A stretch of DNA of 64,000 bases from Xanthomonas campestris pv. phormiicola (GCA_025666215.1 CP102593.1:310001-374000); one strand, 5' to 3'. Counted from the stretch's first letter, positions 8,371-20,400 are shown. The notes: generated by a model from the letters alone, not told the origin. Numbers and translations: made by a program.

Positions 8371-9093
8371 ATGAGCCAGCCTTCCCTTTCCGTCGTCGTC
8401 CCGGTGTTCAACGAGCACGACAACGTGCCGCCGCTGGTGGCCGAGATCGTCGCCGCGCTGCGCGGCGTGACCGATTTCGAGATCGTCTATGTCGACGACC
8501 ATTCGCGCGACGACACCCTGGCGGTGCTGGAAGGGCTGAAGGCGAGCACTCCGGAACTGCGGGTGTTGCACCACGTCACCCAGAGCGGGCAGAGCACCGC
8601 GGTGCGCAACGGGGTCAAGGCCGCGCGCGGCGCGTGGATCGCCACCCTCGACGGCGACGGCCAGAACGACCCGGCCGACATCCCCAAGCTGCTCGCCGCG
8701 CGCGCCGCCGCCGACCCGCTGGTCAAGCTGTTCGCCGGCTGGCGCGTGTCGCGGCAGGACTCGGGCAGCAAGCGCTGGGCGTCGAAGTGGGCCAATGCGA
8801 TCCGCGCGCGCATGCTGCGCGACGACACCCCGGACACCGGCTGCGGCATCAAGCTGTTCGAGCGCGCGGCGTTCCTGGACCTGCCGTATTTCGACCACAT
8901 GCACCGCTACCTGCCGGCGCTGATGCAGCGCGCCGGCTGGCGCACCGTGAGCGTGCCGGTGAACCACCGCCACCGCACCTCCGGCGTGTCCAAGTACAAC
9001 AACCTCAACCGCGCCCTGGTCGGCATCCGCGACCTGCGCGGCGTGGCCTGGCTGATCGCGCGCAGCCGCCGCACCATGGTGCAGGAACGCTGA
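8371..9093 (+). CDS. Family 2 glycosyltransferase (polyprenyl-phosphate sugar transferase-like)
   Basis: A 240-residue GT-A enzyme related to dolichol-phosphate mannosyltransferase and ArnC. It shows the N-terminal SVVVPVFNEHDNV, IVYVDDHSRDDT and the DxD-containing LDGDGQNDP (~residues 93-101). A C-terminal HRHRTSGVSKYN is typical of the group. It lacks membrane helices, unlike ArnC/GtrB. Its stop is one base from the next start, so it forms an operon with the LAB_N protein at 9095. It probably moves a sugar from a nucleotide donor to a lipid carrier; donor and acceptor are unknown. Confidence 0.85.
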   Translation: MSQPSLSVVVPVFNEHDNVPPLVAEIVAALRGVTDFEIVYVDDHSRDDTLAVLEGLKASTPELRVLHHVTQSGQSTAVRNGVKAARGAWIATLDGDGQNDPADIPKLLAARAAADPLVKLFAGWRVSRQDSGSKRWASKWANAIRARMLRDDTPDTGCGIKLFERAAFLDLPYFDHMHRYLPALMQRAGWRTVSVPVNHRHRTSGVSKYNNLNRALVGIRDLRGVAWLIARSRRTMVQER

Positions 9094-9094
9094 G

Positions 9095-9436
9095 ATGGAA
9101 ACGCACTTCCTCAACGAACCGATCCAGGCGCTGTACTGGACCGGGTTGCACGTCACCGGCTGGAAGCTGATCGGCTACATCGGCGCGCTGATGTTCGGCG
9201 GCCGCTGGCTGGTGCAGTTCGTGGCCTCCAAGCGCGCCGGCAAGCCGGTGATCCCGCGCCTGTTCTGGTACATGAGCGTGGTCGGCAGCCTGATGACGCT
9301 GAGCTACTTCCTGTTCTCGGCCAAGCAGGACTCGGTCGGCGTGCTGCAGAACCTGTTTCCCGCCTTCACCGCCTTCTACAGCCTGTACCTGGACATCAAG
9401 CACCGCGGCTGGCACCGCGACCGCGCGTCGCATTGA
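9095..9436 (+). CDS. Lipid-A-disaccharide synthase N-terminal (LAB_N) domain membrane protein
   Basis: A 113-residue inner-membrane protein consisting of a single LAB_N domain, with three hydrophobic segments (~residues 22-42, 55-76, 83-100). The GRWLVQF and IPRLFWYMSVVGSLMTLSYF signatures are visible. Such small proteins are commonly found downstream of GT2 enzymes in lipid A/undecaprenyl sugar modification operons. The start codon follows the stop of the GT2 by one nucleotide. It probably works with that enzyme at the membrane; the precise role is unknown. Confidence 0.85.
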   Translation: METHFLNEPIQALYWTGLHVTGWKLIGYIGALMFGGRWLVQFVASKRAGKPVIPRLFWYMSVVGSLMTLSYFLFSAKQDSVGVLQNLFPAFTAFYSLYLDIKHRGWHRDRASH

Positions 9437-9506
9437 GGCGACGGCGATCGCTATCGAGGGCAGTCTGAAGCCGAGGCGAGGCTGAAGCTCCCGGCATGGC
9501 GCCTCT

Positions 9507-9533
9507 TGTGGGAGGGACTTCAGTCCCGACGCC
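9507..9533 (+). repeat. REP element (left of the transposase)
   Basis: TGTGGGAGGGACTTCAGTCC (9507-9526) followed by CGACGCC is a Xanthomonas-type REP with the short palindrome GGGACTTCAGTCCC. It lies upstream of the RAYT gene in inverted orientation to the REP downstream (10226-10352). Confidence 0.75.
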
Positions 9534-9628
9534 TTGCGGGCTCGGCCATCGCGCTCGGTGCATTTTCCGACAGCGCCTCGGGTCGATCCCCGATGGCGCC
9601 GCCATGTCCCAGCGACGACGCTGGCGGC

Positions 9629-10150
9629 ATGCACATGCAAGCTCCCCGCGGCTCTCGCGCGTTGCGCGCAGGGCGCTGCACCGAATCGGGCCGCCTCTAC
9701 CTGGTGACGGCGGTAACCTGCGAACGCCAGCGCCTGTTCGAGGACTGGCGCTGCGCCTGGGCTGCGGCCGCCTGTCTTGCCGATCCCGCCACTTGGAACT
9801 GCGCACGGTTGCTGTGCTGGGTATTGATGCCCGATCACTGGCACGGATTGCTCCTGCTCGATGGGGCGAGCCCACTGTCGGCCGTCATGCAGAACGCCAA
9901 GGGCAGGGCGGCCAGGGCGGTGAATCTGGCCCGGGGCCGCGGCGGGTCGGTGTGGATGCCGGGCTTTCACGACCATGCGCTGCGCCACGAGCGAGACATC
10001 CTGCCCAGTGCGCGCTACATCGTCGCCAATCCGTTGCGTGCGGGCCTGGTGGACCGGCTTGGCGGATATCCATATTGGGATGCGGTCTGGCTGGAGGCGG
10101 CGAAGGAGTGTCTGCCGCGACGCCATGATCCGGATGAGGCACACAGATGA
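9629..10150 (+). CDS. REP-associated tyrosine transposase (RAYT, Y1_Tnp/TnpA_REP)
   Basis: A 173-residue single-domain transposase of the REP-associated tyrosine (IS200/IS605-like HUH) group. It has the metal-binding HUH motif in MPDHWHGLLLL (H70, H72) and the nucleophile region ARYIVANPLRAGLV with candidate Y130. GRLYLVTAVTCERQRLF at the N-terminus is family-typical. RAYTs are single-copy genes that are thought to mobilise REPs rather than themselves. The gene sits between two inverted REP copies, as expected. ATG 9629 is chosen; the reading frame is open to 9506, but that part overlaps the left REP. Confidence 0.88.
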   Translation: MHMQAPRGSRALRAGRCTESGRLYLVTAVTCERQRLFEDWRCAWAAAACLADPATWNCARLLCWVLMPDHWHGLLLLDGASPLSAVMQNAKGRAARAVNLARGRGGSVWMPGFHDHALRHERDILPSARYIVANPLRAGLVDRLGGYPYWDAVWLEAAKECLPRRHDPDEAHR

Positions 10151-10225
10151 ATTGCGGGAATTTGGATGGCGTCCGGCCGTCGGTTCCGACGTCCAGCGAG
10201 GCGGCGATGTTGTCCTGCTCCGTTC

Positions 10226-10352
10226 GTCGCGACTGAAGGGCACCTCTGATAACCCCAAAAACTCGACCAAAGCACTCGCAAGTCATTGATGCGCATAGCG
10301 CGGAATTTTTGCAATCGAGGTTATTAGAGGTGCCCTGAAGTCGCTCCCACAG
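10226..10352 (-). repeat. REP element (right of the transposase), split by a MITE
   Basis: The left half GTCGCGACTGAA (10226-10237) and the right half TGAAGTCGCTCCCACAG (10336-10352) join, after removal of 98 bp plus one TGAA, into a standard REP (GTCGCGACTGAAGTCGCTCC then CACAG). It is the inverted counterpart of the 9507 copy. The rest of the 10151-10580 gap holds another REP-like CTTCAGCCCC around 10392 and no supportable gene. Confidence 0.7.
10238..10335. mobile_element. 98-bp MITE-like element with 17-bp inverted ends
   Basis: The terminal inverted repeats GGGCACCTCTGATAACC (10238-10254) and GGTTATTAGAGGTGCCC (10319-10335) differ at one of 17 positions. Both ends are flanked by TGAA (10234-10237 and 10336-10339), a probable 4-bp target duplication. 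The 64-bp core (10255-10318) has no coding capacity and is AT-richer than its surroundings. This structure is that of a miniature inverted-repeat element mobilised by a transposase elsewhere; the parent IS is not in this window. Confidence 0.75.
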
Positions 10353-10580
10353 TGACTCGCCGGCAGCGGGAGTGCGCTGTGGCAGAAACTTCAGCCCCAA
10401 TGCCAGCGGCAGCTGCCGGCCAGAGCTGTTTCGGCCCGATTGGTTGCGGCGAAGCGCAGCGCGTCGCCGCTTTCAGCGTCGTCGTCTCCGGCCAGCCGCG
10501 TGCCAGGACTTCCGGCCCACCCCCCACCGCGCCCGGAGTGCGATCATCGGGATCCTGTTCCCATCTGCCCGTTGCCGCCC

Positions 10581-12410
10581 ATGCCGATCGCCAAGACCCC
10601 GCTGGCCGCTTCCCTGTTGCTCGCGCTCGCACTCGCCACGCCGGCGCTGGCTGCAGCGCCGGCCGTCCCGCCGGCGGCGGCGTCCGCCTCCGCTGCCGAT
10701 GCCCGCTTCCAGGCCATCTACGAAAAGGAGTGGAAGTGGCGGCAGGCGCAGGTCGGGCAGGCCGACGAGGACAGCGACAGCAGCGGCGACAACCAGCAGC
10801 TGCCCGATGTCGACGCGGCGGCGCAGGCGGCGCGGCTGAAGGTGTGGGACGACGTGCTGCGCCAGCTCGATGCGCTCGATCCGGCGCAGCTGTCGGCCGA
10901 CAACCGGGTCAACCTGGCGGTGTACCGCCCGCAGATCGAGAACCTCGCCGCCGCGGTGCGCCTGCGCGCCTACGAGATGCCGTTCAACTCCGACAGCTCG
11001 TTCTGGTCGGACCTGGGCTTCATGGCGCGGCGCACGCTGCGCACGCCGGCCGAGTACCGCGCCTACATCGCGCGGCTAAACGACGTGCCGCGCTACTTCG
11101 CGCAGCAGACCGACAACATGCGCGCCGGGCTCAAGCGCGGCTTCAGCGTACCGCGCGCGGTGCTGGAGGGGCGCGACGGTTCGATCGCCGGCGTCGCCGA
11201 GCTCAAGGATCCCACCGCCGCGGCGCTGTACGCGCCGTTCAAGCAACTGCCGGCGCAGATCCCGGCCGCCGAGCAGCAGGCGCTGCGCGAGCAGGCGCAG
11301 GCGGCGATCCGCGACAAGGTGATCCCGGCGTACGCGCAGCTGCTGCGCTTCTATCGCGAAGAGTACGTGCCGCAGGCGCGCACCACGCTCGCCGCCGAGG
11401 CGCTGCCCGACGGCAAGGCCTACTACCAGCAGCAGATCCGCGAATACACCACGCTGGAGATGCGCCCGGAGCAGATCCACCAGCTGGGCCTGCAGGAAGT
11501 GGCGCGGATCCAGAAGGAGATGGATGCGATCATCCGGCAGGTCGGCTTCAAGCCGCCGGCCGGGCAGCAGACCTTTCCGGCGTTCCTGCAGTTCCTGCGC
11601 ACCGACCCGCAGTTCTACGTCAAGACGCCGCAGGAACTGCTCGATCGCGCGGCGTGGATCGCCAAGCGCGTGGATGGCGAAGTCGGCAAGTTCATCGGCA
11701 CGCTGCCGCGCGGACGCTTCACCATCGTGCCGGTGCCGCCGGAGATCGCGCCGTTCTGGACCGCCGGCCGTGGCGGCGTCGGCACCTATTGGCTCAACAC
11801 CTACAACCTGCCGTCGCGCCCGCTGTACAACCTGCCGGCGCTGACCCTGCACGAATCCTCGCCGGGCCACTCGCTGCAGGGCGCGCTGGCCGAAGAGCAG
11901 GGTGCGCAGCCGGCGTTCCGCCGCGAGAACTACATCTCCGCCTACGGTGAGGGCTGGGCGCTGTACACCGAGAAGCTGGGCAAGGAGATGGGCATCTACG
12001 AAACCCCGTACGAGGACTTCGGCCGGCTCAGCTACGAAATGTGGCGCGCCTGCCGGCTGGTGATCGACACCGGCGTGCACCACAAGGGCTGGACCCGCGA
12101 GCAGGCGCTGGCCTACCTGCGCGAGCACACCGCGCTCAGCGAGCACGAGGTCACCACCGAGGTCGACCGCTACATCTCCTGGCCGGGGCAGGCGCTGAGC
12201 TACAAGCTCGGCGAGATCGCCATCCTCAAGCTGCGCGCCGAGGCCGAGCAGGCGCTGGGCGCGGACTTCGACATCAAGGCCTTCCACGACGCGGTGCTGA
12301 AGCAGGGCTCGGTGCCGCTGCCGGTCTTGCAGCAGCAGGTGCGCGCGTTCATCGCCGAGAGCAAGCAGCAGGCCGCCACCCGCAAGTCCGCCGCGGCCAA
12401 GCCCGAATAG
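10581..12410 (+). CDS. DUF885 family secreted metallopeptidase-like protein
   Basis: A 609-residue exported protein of the DUF885 family. A signal peptide ending near residue 25 (LALATPALAAAPA) precedes the mature domain. The hallmark is HESSPGHSLQ at residues 424-433, a zinc-binding-type motif, with further conserved GEGWALYTEKLG and GWTREQALAYL. The family is presumed to be periplasmic zinc peptidases, but no substrate is known. The last ~15 residues are a basic tail (KQQAATRKSAAAKPE). The gene stands alone, upstream of repeats. Confidence 0.85.
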   Translation: MPIAKTPLAASLLLALALATPALAAAPAVPPAAASASAADARFQAIYEKEWKWRQAQVGQADEDSDSSGDNQQLPDVDAAAQAARLKVWDDVLRQLDALDPAQLSADNRVNLAVYRPQIENLAAAVRLRAYEMPFNSDSSFWSDLGFMARRTLRTPAEYRAYIARLNDVPRYFAQQTDNMRAGLKRGFSVPRAVLEGRDGSIAGVAELKDPTAAALYAPFKQLPAQIPAAEQQALREQAQAAIRDKVIPAYAQLLRFYREEYVPQARTTLAAEALPDGKAYYQQQIREYTTLEMRPEQIHQLGLQEVARIQKEMDAIIRQVGFKPPAGQQTFPAFLQFLRTDPQFYVKTPQELLDRAAWIAKRVDGEVGKFIGTLPRGRFTIVPVPPEIAPFWTAGRGGVGTYWLNTYNLPSRPLYNLPALTLHESSPGHSLQGALAEEQGAQPAFRRENYISAYGEGWALYTEKLGKEMGIYETPYEDFGRLSYEMWRACRLVIDTGVHHKGWTREQALAYLREHTALSEHEVTTEVDRYISWPGQALSYKLGEIAILKLRAEAEQALGADFDIKAFHDAVLKQGSVPLPVLQQQVRAFIAESKQQAATRKSAAAKPE

Positions 12411-12424
12411 CCGCCGGCGCGCTC

Positions 12425-12523
12425 CCTTCTCCCCTCGGGAGAAGGTGGCGCGCAGCGCCGGATGAGGGTACGACCGCTCGCGCAGCGTGGGGTGCAAGAA
12501 CCCGCGCCGGATGAGGGTACGAC
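12425..12523 (+). repeat. Hairpin plus 20-bp direct repeat
   Basis: CCTTCTCCC-CTC-GGGAGAAGG (12425-12445) forms a hairpin just after the DUF885 stop and may act as its terminator. A 20-bp sequence GCGCCGGATGAGGGTACGAC occurs at 12455-12474 and again, identical, at 12504-12523. The same kind of module (hairpin then GATGAGGGT) recurs at 34932-35032. The rest of the gap up to 12649 shows nothing coding. Confidence 0.7.
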
Positions 12524-12649
12524 TGCCAGGCATCGGACGAGGGCAAGCCCGTCAGCAGCGCATCAAGGCACGACCTTCAGCCCGGATGAAGATCCTGCCG
12601 CCAGCGTCAGATGAAAGACCCTCGCCGTCGCGATCCGCGCCGCCTGCGA

Positions 12650-12678
12650 TTGTGTAACCCCACCGGCATCGCTAGGCT
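12650..12678 (+). promoter_or_regulatory. Promoter of the metal-efflux locus, leaderless-type
   Basis: TTGTGT (12650-12655) and TAGGCT (12673-12678) are separated by 17 bp and fit -35/-10 spacing. The -10 ends six bases before the ATG at 12685, so the predicted transcript would start at or next to the start codon. Confidence 0.5.
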
Positions 12679-12684
12679 GGCGCC

Positions 12685-13059
12685 ATGTCCATCCGCCGTG
12701 CCCGCCTGCTCCACCCCTTGCTGCGCCTGATGGCGCTGGCGATGCTGGCGCTGGGCGTGCTGGTGGCGCCGGTGGCCTGCGCGCTGGGCGATGTGCATGC
12801 CTTGGCGCACGACCAGGCGCACGTGGACGAAGAAGCGCCACACCGCGGTGATGGCGATGGCGCCGGAGAACGCGATGGCGCCGGCCTGCTGCACGCGCTG
12901 ATGCACAGCGGCTACTGCCACGGGCAGAGCCCGGCGTTGCTGTCGTCGCTGATCTGGCAGGGCTTGCCGTTGGCCGCGCAGCCGCGCCCGGTCGCGGGAC
13001 ACCAGCACTACCGCTCGCACCTGCTGGACACCCCGCTGCGGCCTCCGATCGCGGCTTGA
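12685..13059 (+). CDS. Small exported His/Asp-rich protein (CzcI-like candidate)
   Basis: A 124-residue protein with a hydrophobic N-terminal signal (residues ~8-33, LLRLMALAMLALGVLVAPVACA). This is followed by a histidine- and acid-rich stretch (HALAHDQAHVDEEAPHRGDGD, here split as HALAHDQAHV then DEEAPHRGDGD) and HALMHSGYCHG. The composition suggests metal binding in the periplasm. It lies directly upstream of czcC, the position of the small regulator CzcI in other Czc systems, so a CzcI-like role is proposed by context. No sequence family is recognised with certainty. Confidence 0.6.
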   Translation: MSIRRARLLHPLLRLMALAMLALGVLVAPVACALGDVHALAHDQAHVDEEAPHRGDGDGAGERDGAGLLHALMHSGYCHGQSPALLSSLIWQGLPLAAQPRPVAGHQHYRSHLLDTPLRPPIAA

Positions 13060-13114
13060 TGCACCGCCGGCGCCTGCCGGCCCGTCCATCGATCCCCGAC
13101 TCCGGAGACATCCC

Positions 13115-14386
13115 ATGTGGTTGCGACTGGCGGCTGTTGCCGCCTTCGCGGTCGCGCCCTGCGCGTGGGCGCAGGCCGTGCCGCCCGATGCTGTGCTCAC
13201 CCTGGACGACGCCTTCGCCCGCGTCGCCCGGACCCATCCCGACCTGCGCCTGGCCGACGGCCAGCGCCGCGTGCTCGCCGCCGAGGCCGAGCGCGAGGCG
13301 CTGCGTCCGCCGCTGCGCCTGGGCGCCGAACTGGAGAATGCCTTCGGTAGCGGCCCCGCACGCGGCCTGGACCAGGCCGAACTGACCGTCAGCCTGGCCG
13401 GCATGCTCGAACGCGGCGGCAAGCTCGACGCGCGTCGCACGCTGGCGCAGGCGCGCATCGACGCGCTGGCGCCGCAGCGCGAACTGGCGCGGCTGGACCT
13501 GCTCGCCGAGGTCGCGCGCCGCTACCTGGCGATCGCCGCTGCCGCGCAGCGCCAGACCATCGCCGCCGCCGACCTGGCGCAGCGCCAGCGCACGGTGGCC
13601 GCGGCGCGGCAGCGGCTGCAGGCCGGCGCCTCGCCCGAATCGGTGCTGCTGACCGCGCAGGCGCTGCAGGCGCGTGCGGAACTGGAGCGCGACCGCGCGC
13701 AGCAGGAGCACGCCGCCGCGCGCCGCCATCTGGCGGTGCTGTGGGGCGAACGCGATCCCGGCTTCGCGCAGGTGACCGGCGATCCCCTGGCGTTGCCGGC
13801 AGTGCCGGACTTCGACCTGCTGGCCGCGCTGCTCGATGCCACCCCGGAGCTGGCCCGCTTCGGCGGGCAGGCGCGCGTGCGCGAGGCGCGACTACGGCTG
13901 GCGCGCAGCCAGGCGCGGCCGGACCTGGACTGGCAGTTCGGCGTGCGCCGGCTGCAGGACGGCGACGCCACCGCGCTGCTGGCCGGGATCTCGCTGCCGT
14001 TGGGCAGCGCGGCGCGCGCGCAGCCGGAGATCCGCGCCGCCGAGGCCGAGCGCGACCTGCTCGGCGTGGAGCGCGAAACCCAGGCGCTGGCGCTGTACTC
14101 CACGCTCGCCGACGCGCACGGCCGCTACCGCGCCGCGCAACTGGAAGTGGCGCGCATGCACGACGACGTGCTGCCGAAACTGGCGCGCGCCGAGGCCGCC
14201 GCCGAGCGCGCCTATCGCGGCGGTGCGATCAGCTATCTGGAATGGGCGCAGCTGCAGGCCCAGCACGGCGATGCGCGGCGGCAGCAGCTGGCCGCGGCGA
14301 TCGAGGCGCAGACCGCGCTGATCGAGATCCAGCGCCTGACCGGGCAGCCATTCGTGCTCGCGCCCGCGGCGCAGGTGGCGCGATGA
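13115..14386 (+). CDS. czcC: Outer-membrane factor of a heavy-metal RND efflux system (CzcC)
   Basis: A 423-residue TolC-type outer-membrane efflux protein with a signal peptide (MWLRLAAVAAFAVAPCAWAQA). The mature chain is long, helical and alanine/arginine-rich, with the duplicated OEP repeat pattern (TLDDAFARVARTHPDLRLAD early; SYLEWAQLQAQHGDARRQQL late). It is the exit channel paired with CzcB and CzcA encoded downstream. The metal is not readable from this protein. A GGAG precedes the start. The stop overlaps an in-frame ATG (14383) that leads without interruption into czcB. Confidence 0.88.
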   Translation: MWLRLAAVAAFAVAPCAWAQAVPPDAVLTLDDAFARVARTHPDLRLADGQRRVLAAEAEREALRPPLRLGAELENAFGSGPARGLDQAELTVSLAGMLERGGKLDARRTLAQARIDALAPQRELARLDLLAEVARRYLAIAAAAQRQTIAAADLAQRQRTVAAARQRLQAGASPESVLLTAQALQARAELERDRAQQEHAAARRHLAVLWGERDPGFAQVTGDPLALPAVPDFDLLAALLDATPELARFGGQARVREARLRLARSQARPDLDWQFGVRRLQDGDATALLAGISLPLGSAARAQPEIRAAEAERDLLGVERETQALALYSTLADAHGRYRAAQLEVARMHDDVLPKLARAEAAAERAYRGGAISYLEWAQLQAQHGDARRQQLAAAIEAQTALIEIQRLTGQPFVLAPAAQVAR

Positions 14387-14784
14387 GCCGTCCGCTGCTG
14401 TTGCGCATCCGTCGTGCGCCGGCGTGCGCCGCCGTCGCACCGTCGCCCGGACATCCACCGTCGCCGCACGCACGGCAGATGATCGGCGGCGCCGCCGGTG
14501 TTTGCTGCCACCGCTTGCCGACCGGCGCGACCGTGCTTGGGGAATCGGCGTTACTGCACCGGTCGCTGCGCCTGCGTCACGCGCAGCATGCGCTGCTGCC
14601 GCGATGCGTGGCGCCGGGCAATTCCATGCGCGGTGCAGGCACGGAGGTTGCCGCGACCGAGTGCAGCGATCCGCCGCTGGCATTGCCGCCGTGCGCGCCG
14701 CGCACTGTTTCGCGCGCCATGACCCGCGATCCCCTTCTTCCGACGCCTGGCGCCTGTCGCCGGCGTCTCTCAGGACTGCCTACG
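14387..14784 (+). other. 398-bp gap between czcC and czcB, open in the czcB frame
   Basis: No independent gene is supported here. The frame of czcB remains open back to the ATG at 14383, which overlaps the czcC stop (ATGA), so czcB could formally be 134 residues longer. That extra stretch is arginine/proline/cysteine-rich, has no recognisable domain and would place the lipoprotein signal internally. It is treated as non-coding spacer, possibly decayed coding sequence. Confidence 0.5.
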
Positions 14785-16053
14785 ATGAAATTCGACTCTG
14801 CCGCGCTGCTCGCGCCGCTGCTGCTTGCGCTGCTGCTCGGCGCTTGCTCCAGCGGCGACGACGCCAGCCACGACGACACCGACGCGCATGGCGCCGCCGG
14901 CCAAGCCCATGCCGAGGAAGCGCGCAAGGGCGCGCATGGCGGCCGCCTGCTCGAACAGGACGGCGTCGCGGTCGAACTGGCGATCGCCGAGGACGGCACG
15001 CCGCCGACCTACCGGGCCTGGCTGTACCGCGACGGCAAGCCGTTGCCGCCTGGCGCCGGCAGCGTCGAGGTGCAACTCAAGCGCCTGGGTGGCGTCGCCG
15101 AGACCTACCGCCTGCGCGCGCGCGACGACGGCAGCCTGCTGGCCGACAGCGTGGTGCGCGAGCCGCATTCGTTCGACGTCGAGGTGCGCGCCACGGTGCA
15201 GGGCAAGGCGCTGCGCTGGACCTATCCCAGCTACGAAGGCCGCACCGGGATCGCGGCGAAGATCGCTGCCGATGCGGGCATCCGCGTGGCCCCGGTCGGC
15301 CCCGGCAGCATCGCCGACGAGCACGAGGTGCAGGGTCTGCTGACCCCGGCCGAAGGCGCCCAGGCGCAGGCCACCGCGCGCTTCCCCGGCCCGGTGCGCA
15401 GCCTGCGCGCCAATGTCGGCGACCGCGTGCGCGCCGGGCAGGCGCTGGCCACGGTGGAAAGCAACCTGAGCCTGACCACCTACACGATCAGCGCGCCGAT
15501 CGCCGGCACGGTGCTGGCGCGCAACGCCAGCGTCGGCAGCAGCGCCGCCGAGGGCCAGGCGCTGTTCGAGATCGCCGACCTGTCCACGCTGTGGGTGGAC
15601 CTGCACATCTTCGGCGCCGATGCTGGCCACATCGCCGCCGGCGCGCCGGTGACGGTGACCCGGATCAGCGACGGCGCGGTCGCGCAGACCACGCTGGAAC
15701 GCGTGTTGCCGGGGACCGCCACGGCCAGCCAGAGCACGGTGGCGCGGGCGGTGCTGCGCAACGCAGATGGCTTGTGGCGGCCGGGCTCGGCGGTGAAGGC
15801 GCGGGTCACGGTGGCGCAGCAGCCGGCGGACCTGGTGGTGCCGGTGACCGCCTTGCAGACCTTCCGCGACTGGGACGTGGCGTTCGTGCGCGTCGGCGAG
15901 ACCTACGAGGCGCGGCCGCTGCGGCTCGGCGCGCGCGATGCGCACCAGGTGCAGGTGCTGTCCGGACTGCAGGCCGGCGACGAGGTGGTGGTGGAGCAGA
16001 GCTACCTGGTCAAGGCGGACATCGACAAGTCGGGGGCGGCGCATGAGCATTGA
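14785..16053 (+). CDS. czcB: Periplasmic adaptor (membrane fusion) lipoprotein of the RND efflux system (CzcB)
   Basis: A 422-residue membrane-fusion protein. The signal ends in the lipobox LLGAC (lipidated C21). A histidine/aspartate-rich linker follows (DASHDDTDAHGAAGQAHAEE), suggesting metal sampling. The central lipoyl/barrel-sandwich region (GPVRSLRANVGDRVRAGQAL, TISAPIAGTVLARNASVG) and the beta-barrel part (LVVPVTALQTF) are in family order. The C-terminus ends HEH. ATG 14785 is chosen because the lipoprotein signal starts there. It links CzcA in the inner membrane to CzcC. Confidence 0.9.
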   Translation: MKFDSAALLAPLLLALLLGACSSGDDASHDDTDAHGAAGQAHAEEARKGAHGGRLLEQDGVAVELAIAEDGTPPTYRAWLYRDGKPLPPGAGSVEVQLKRLGGVAETYRLRARDDGSLLADSVVREPHSFDVEVRATVQGKALRWTYPSYEGRTGIAAKIAADAGIRVAPVGPGSIADEHEVQGLLTPAEGAQAQATARFPGPVRSLRANVGDRVRAGQALATVESNLSLTTYTISAPIAGTVLARNASVGSSAAEGQALFEIADLSTLWVDLHIFGADAGHIAAGAPVTVTRISDGAVAQTTLERVLPGTATASQSTVARAVLRNADGLWRPGSAVKARVTVAQQPADLVVPVTALQTFRDWDVAFVRVGETYEARPLRLGARDAHQVQVLSGLQAGDEVVVEQSYLVKADIDKSGAAHEH

Positions 16054-19724
<3,671 letters not shown>

Positions 19725-19727
19725 TCC

Positions 19728-20393
19728 ATGGCCGACAGTTGCTGCGGGTGCGGCAAGACCCTGGACGTGGCGGCGCTGCAGGCGCGCCAGCGGCAGGTGC
19801 TGTGGTGGGTGCTGGCGATCAACGCCGGCACCTTCGCGATGCTGCTGGGCAGCGCCTGGCATAGCGGTTCTGCCTCGCTGCTGTCCGGCAGCCTGGACAA
19901 CCTCGGCGATGCGCTGACCTATGCGCTGAGCCTGGCCGTGGTCGGCGCCAGCCTGGCGGCGAAGGCGCGGGTGGCGCTGCTCAAGGCCGCGCTGATCCTG
20001 GCCGCGGCGCTGGCGGTGGCCGCCGGCATCGGCTGGAAGCTGCTGCACCCGCAGCTGCCGCTGTTCGAGAGCATGGGCGTGGCCGCGGCGTTGAACCTGG
20101 CCGCCAACCTGCTGTGCCTGCGCCTGCTGTGGCCGTACCGCCGCGGCGACATCAACCTGGCCTCGGCCTGGGCGTGCTCGCTCAACGACGTCTACGAGGG
20201 CGTGGCGGTGATCGCGGCCAGCGTCGCGGTCTGGGCCTTCGGCGCCGGCTGGCCGGACCTGCTGATCGCCGCGGCGTTGCTGCTGCTGTTCCTGCGCTCG
20301 GCCTGGCAGGTGGCGCGGCGCGCCTGGGCGGAACTGCGCCAGGCCCGCGCGGCGCCGGTAAGTGCTTGCGATACAAGGGAAAGCCGTGCATAA
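19728..20393 (+). CDS. Cation diffusion facilitator-like transporter
   Basis: A 221-residue membrane protein resembling short cation-efflux (CDF) proteins. It begins with a cysteine cluster (MADSCCGCGKTLD), then has six hydrophobic segments. SGSLDNLGDALTYALSL in TM2 and ACSLNDVYEGVAVI in TM5 supply the acidic/polar metal-site residues, replacing the canonical HxxxD pairs (S/D..D and N/D). It lacks the long C-terminal cytoplasmic domain. It starts three bases after czcA with GAGGTG upstream, so it belongs to the czc operon and likely assists metal removal from the cytoplasm. Confidence 0.82.
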   Translation: MADSCCGCGKTLDVAALQARQRQVLWWVLAINAGTFAMLLGSAWHSGSASLLSGSLDNLGDALTYALSLAVVGASLAAKARVALLKAALILAAALAVAAGIGWKLLHPQLPLFESMGVAAALNLAANLLCLRLLWPYRRGDINLASAWACSLNDVYEGVAVIAASVAVWAFGAGWPDLLIAAALLLLFLRSAWQVARRAWAELRQARAAPVSACDTRESRA

Positions 20394-20394
20394 T
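20366..20394 (+). promoter_or_regulatory. Promoter of rpmB-rpmG
   Basis: TTGCGA (20366-20371) and CATAAT (20389-20394) are separated by 17 bp. The promoter overlaps the last codons and stop of the upstream CDF gene and gives a predicted leader of about 210 nt before rpmB. Confidence 0.65.
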
Positions 20395-20400
20395 GCGCGG

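Noticed and set aside
12421..12530. CRISPR-like array
   Set aside because: Only two identical 20-bp copies occur, without further spacers, leader or cas genes.
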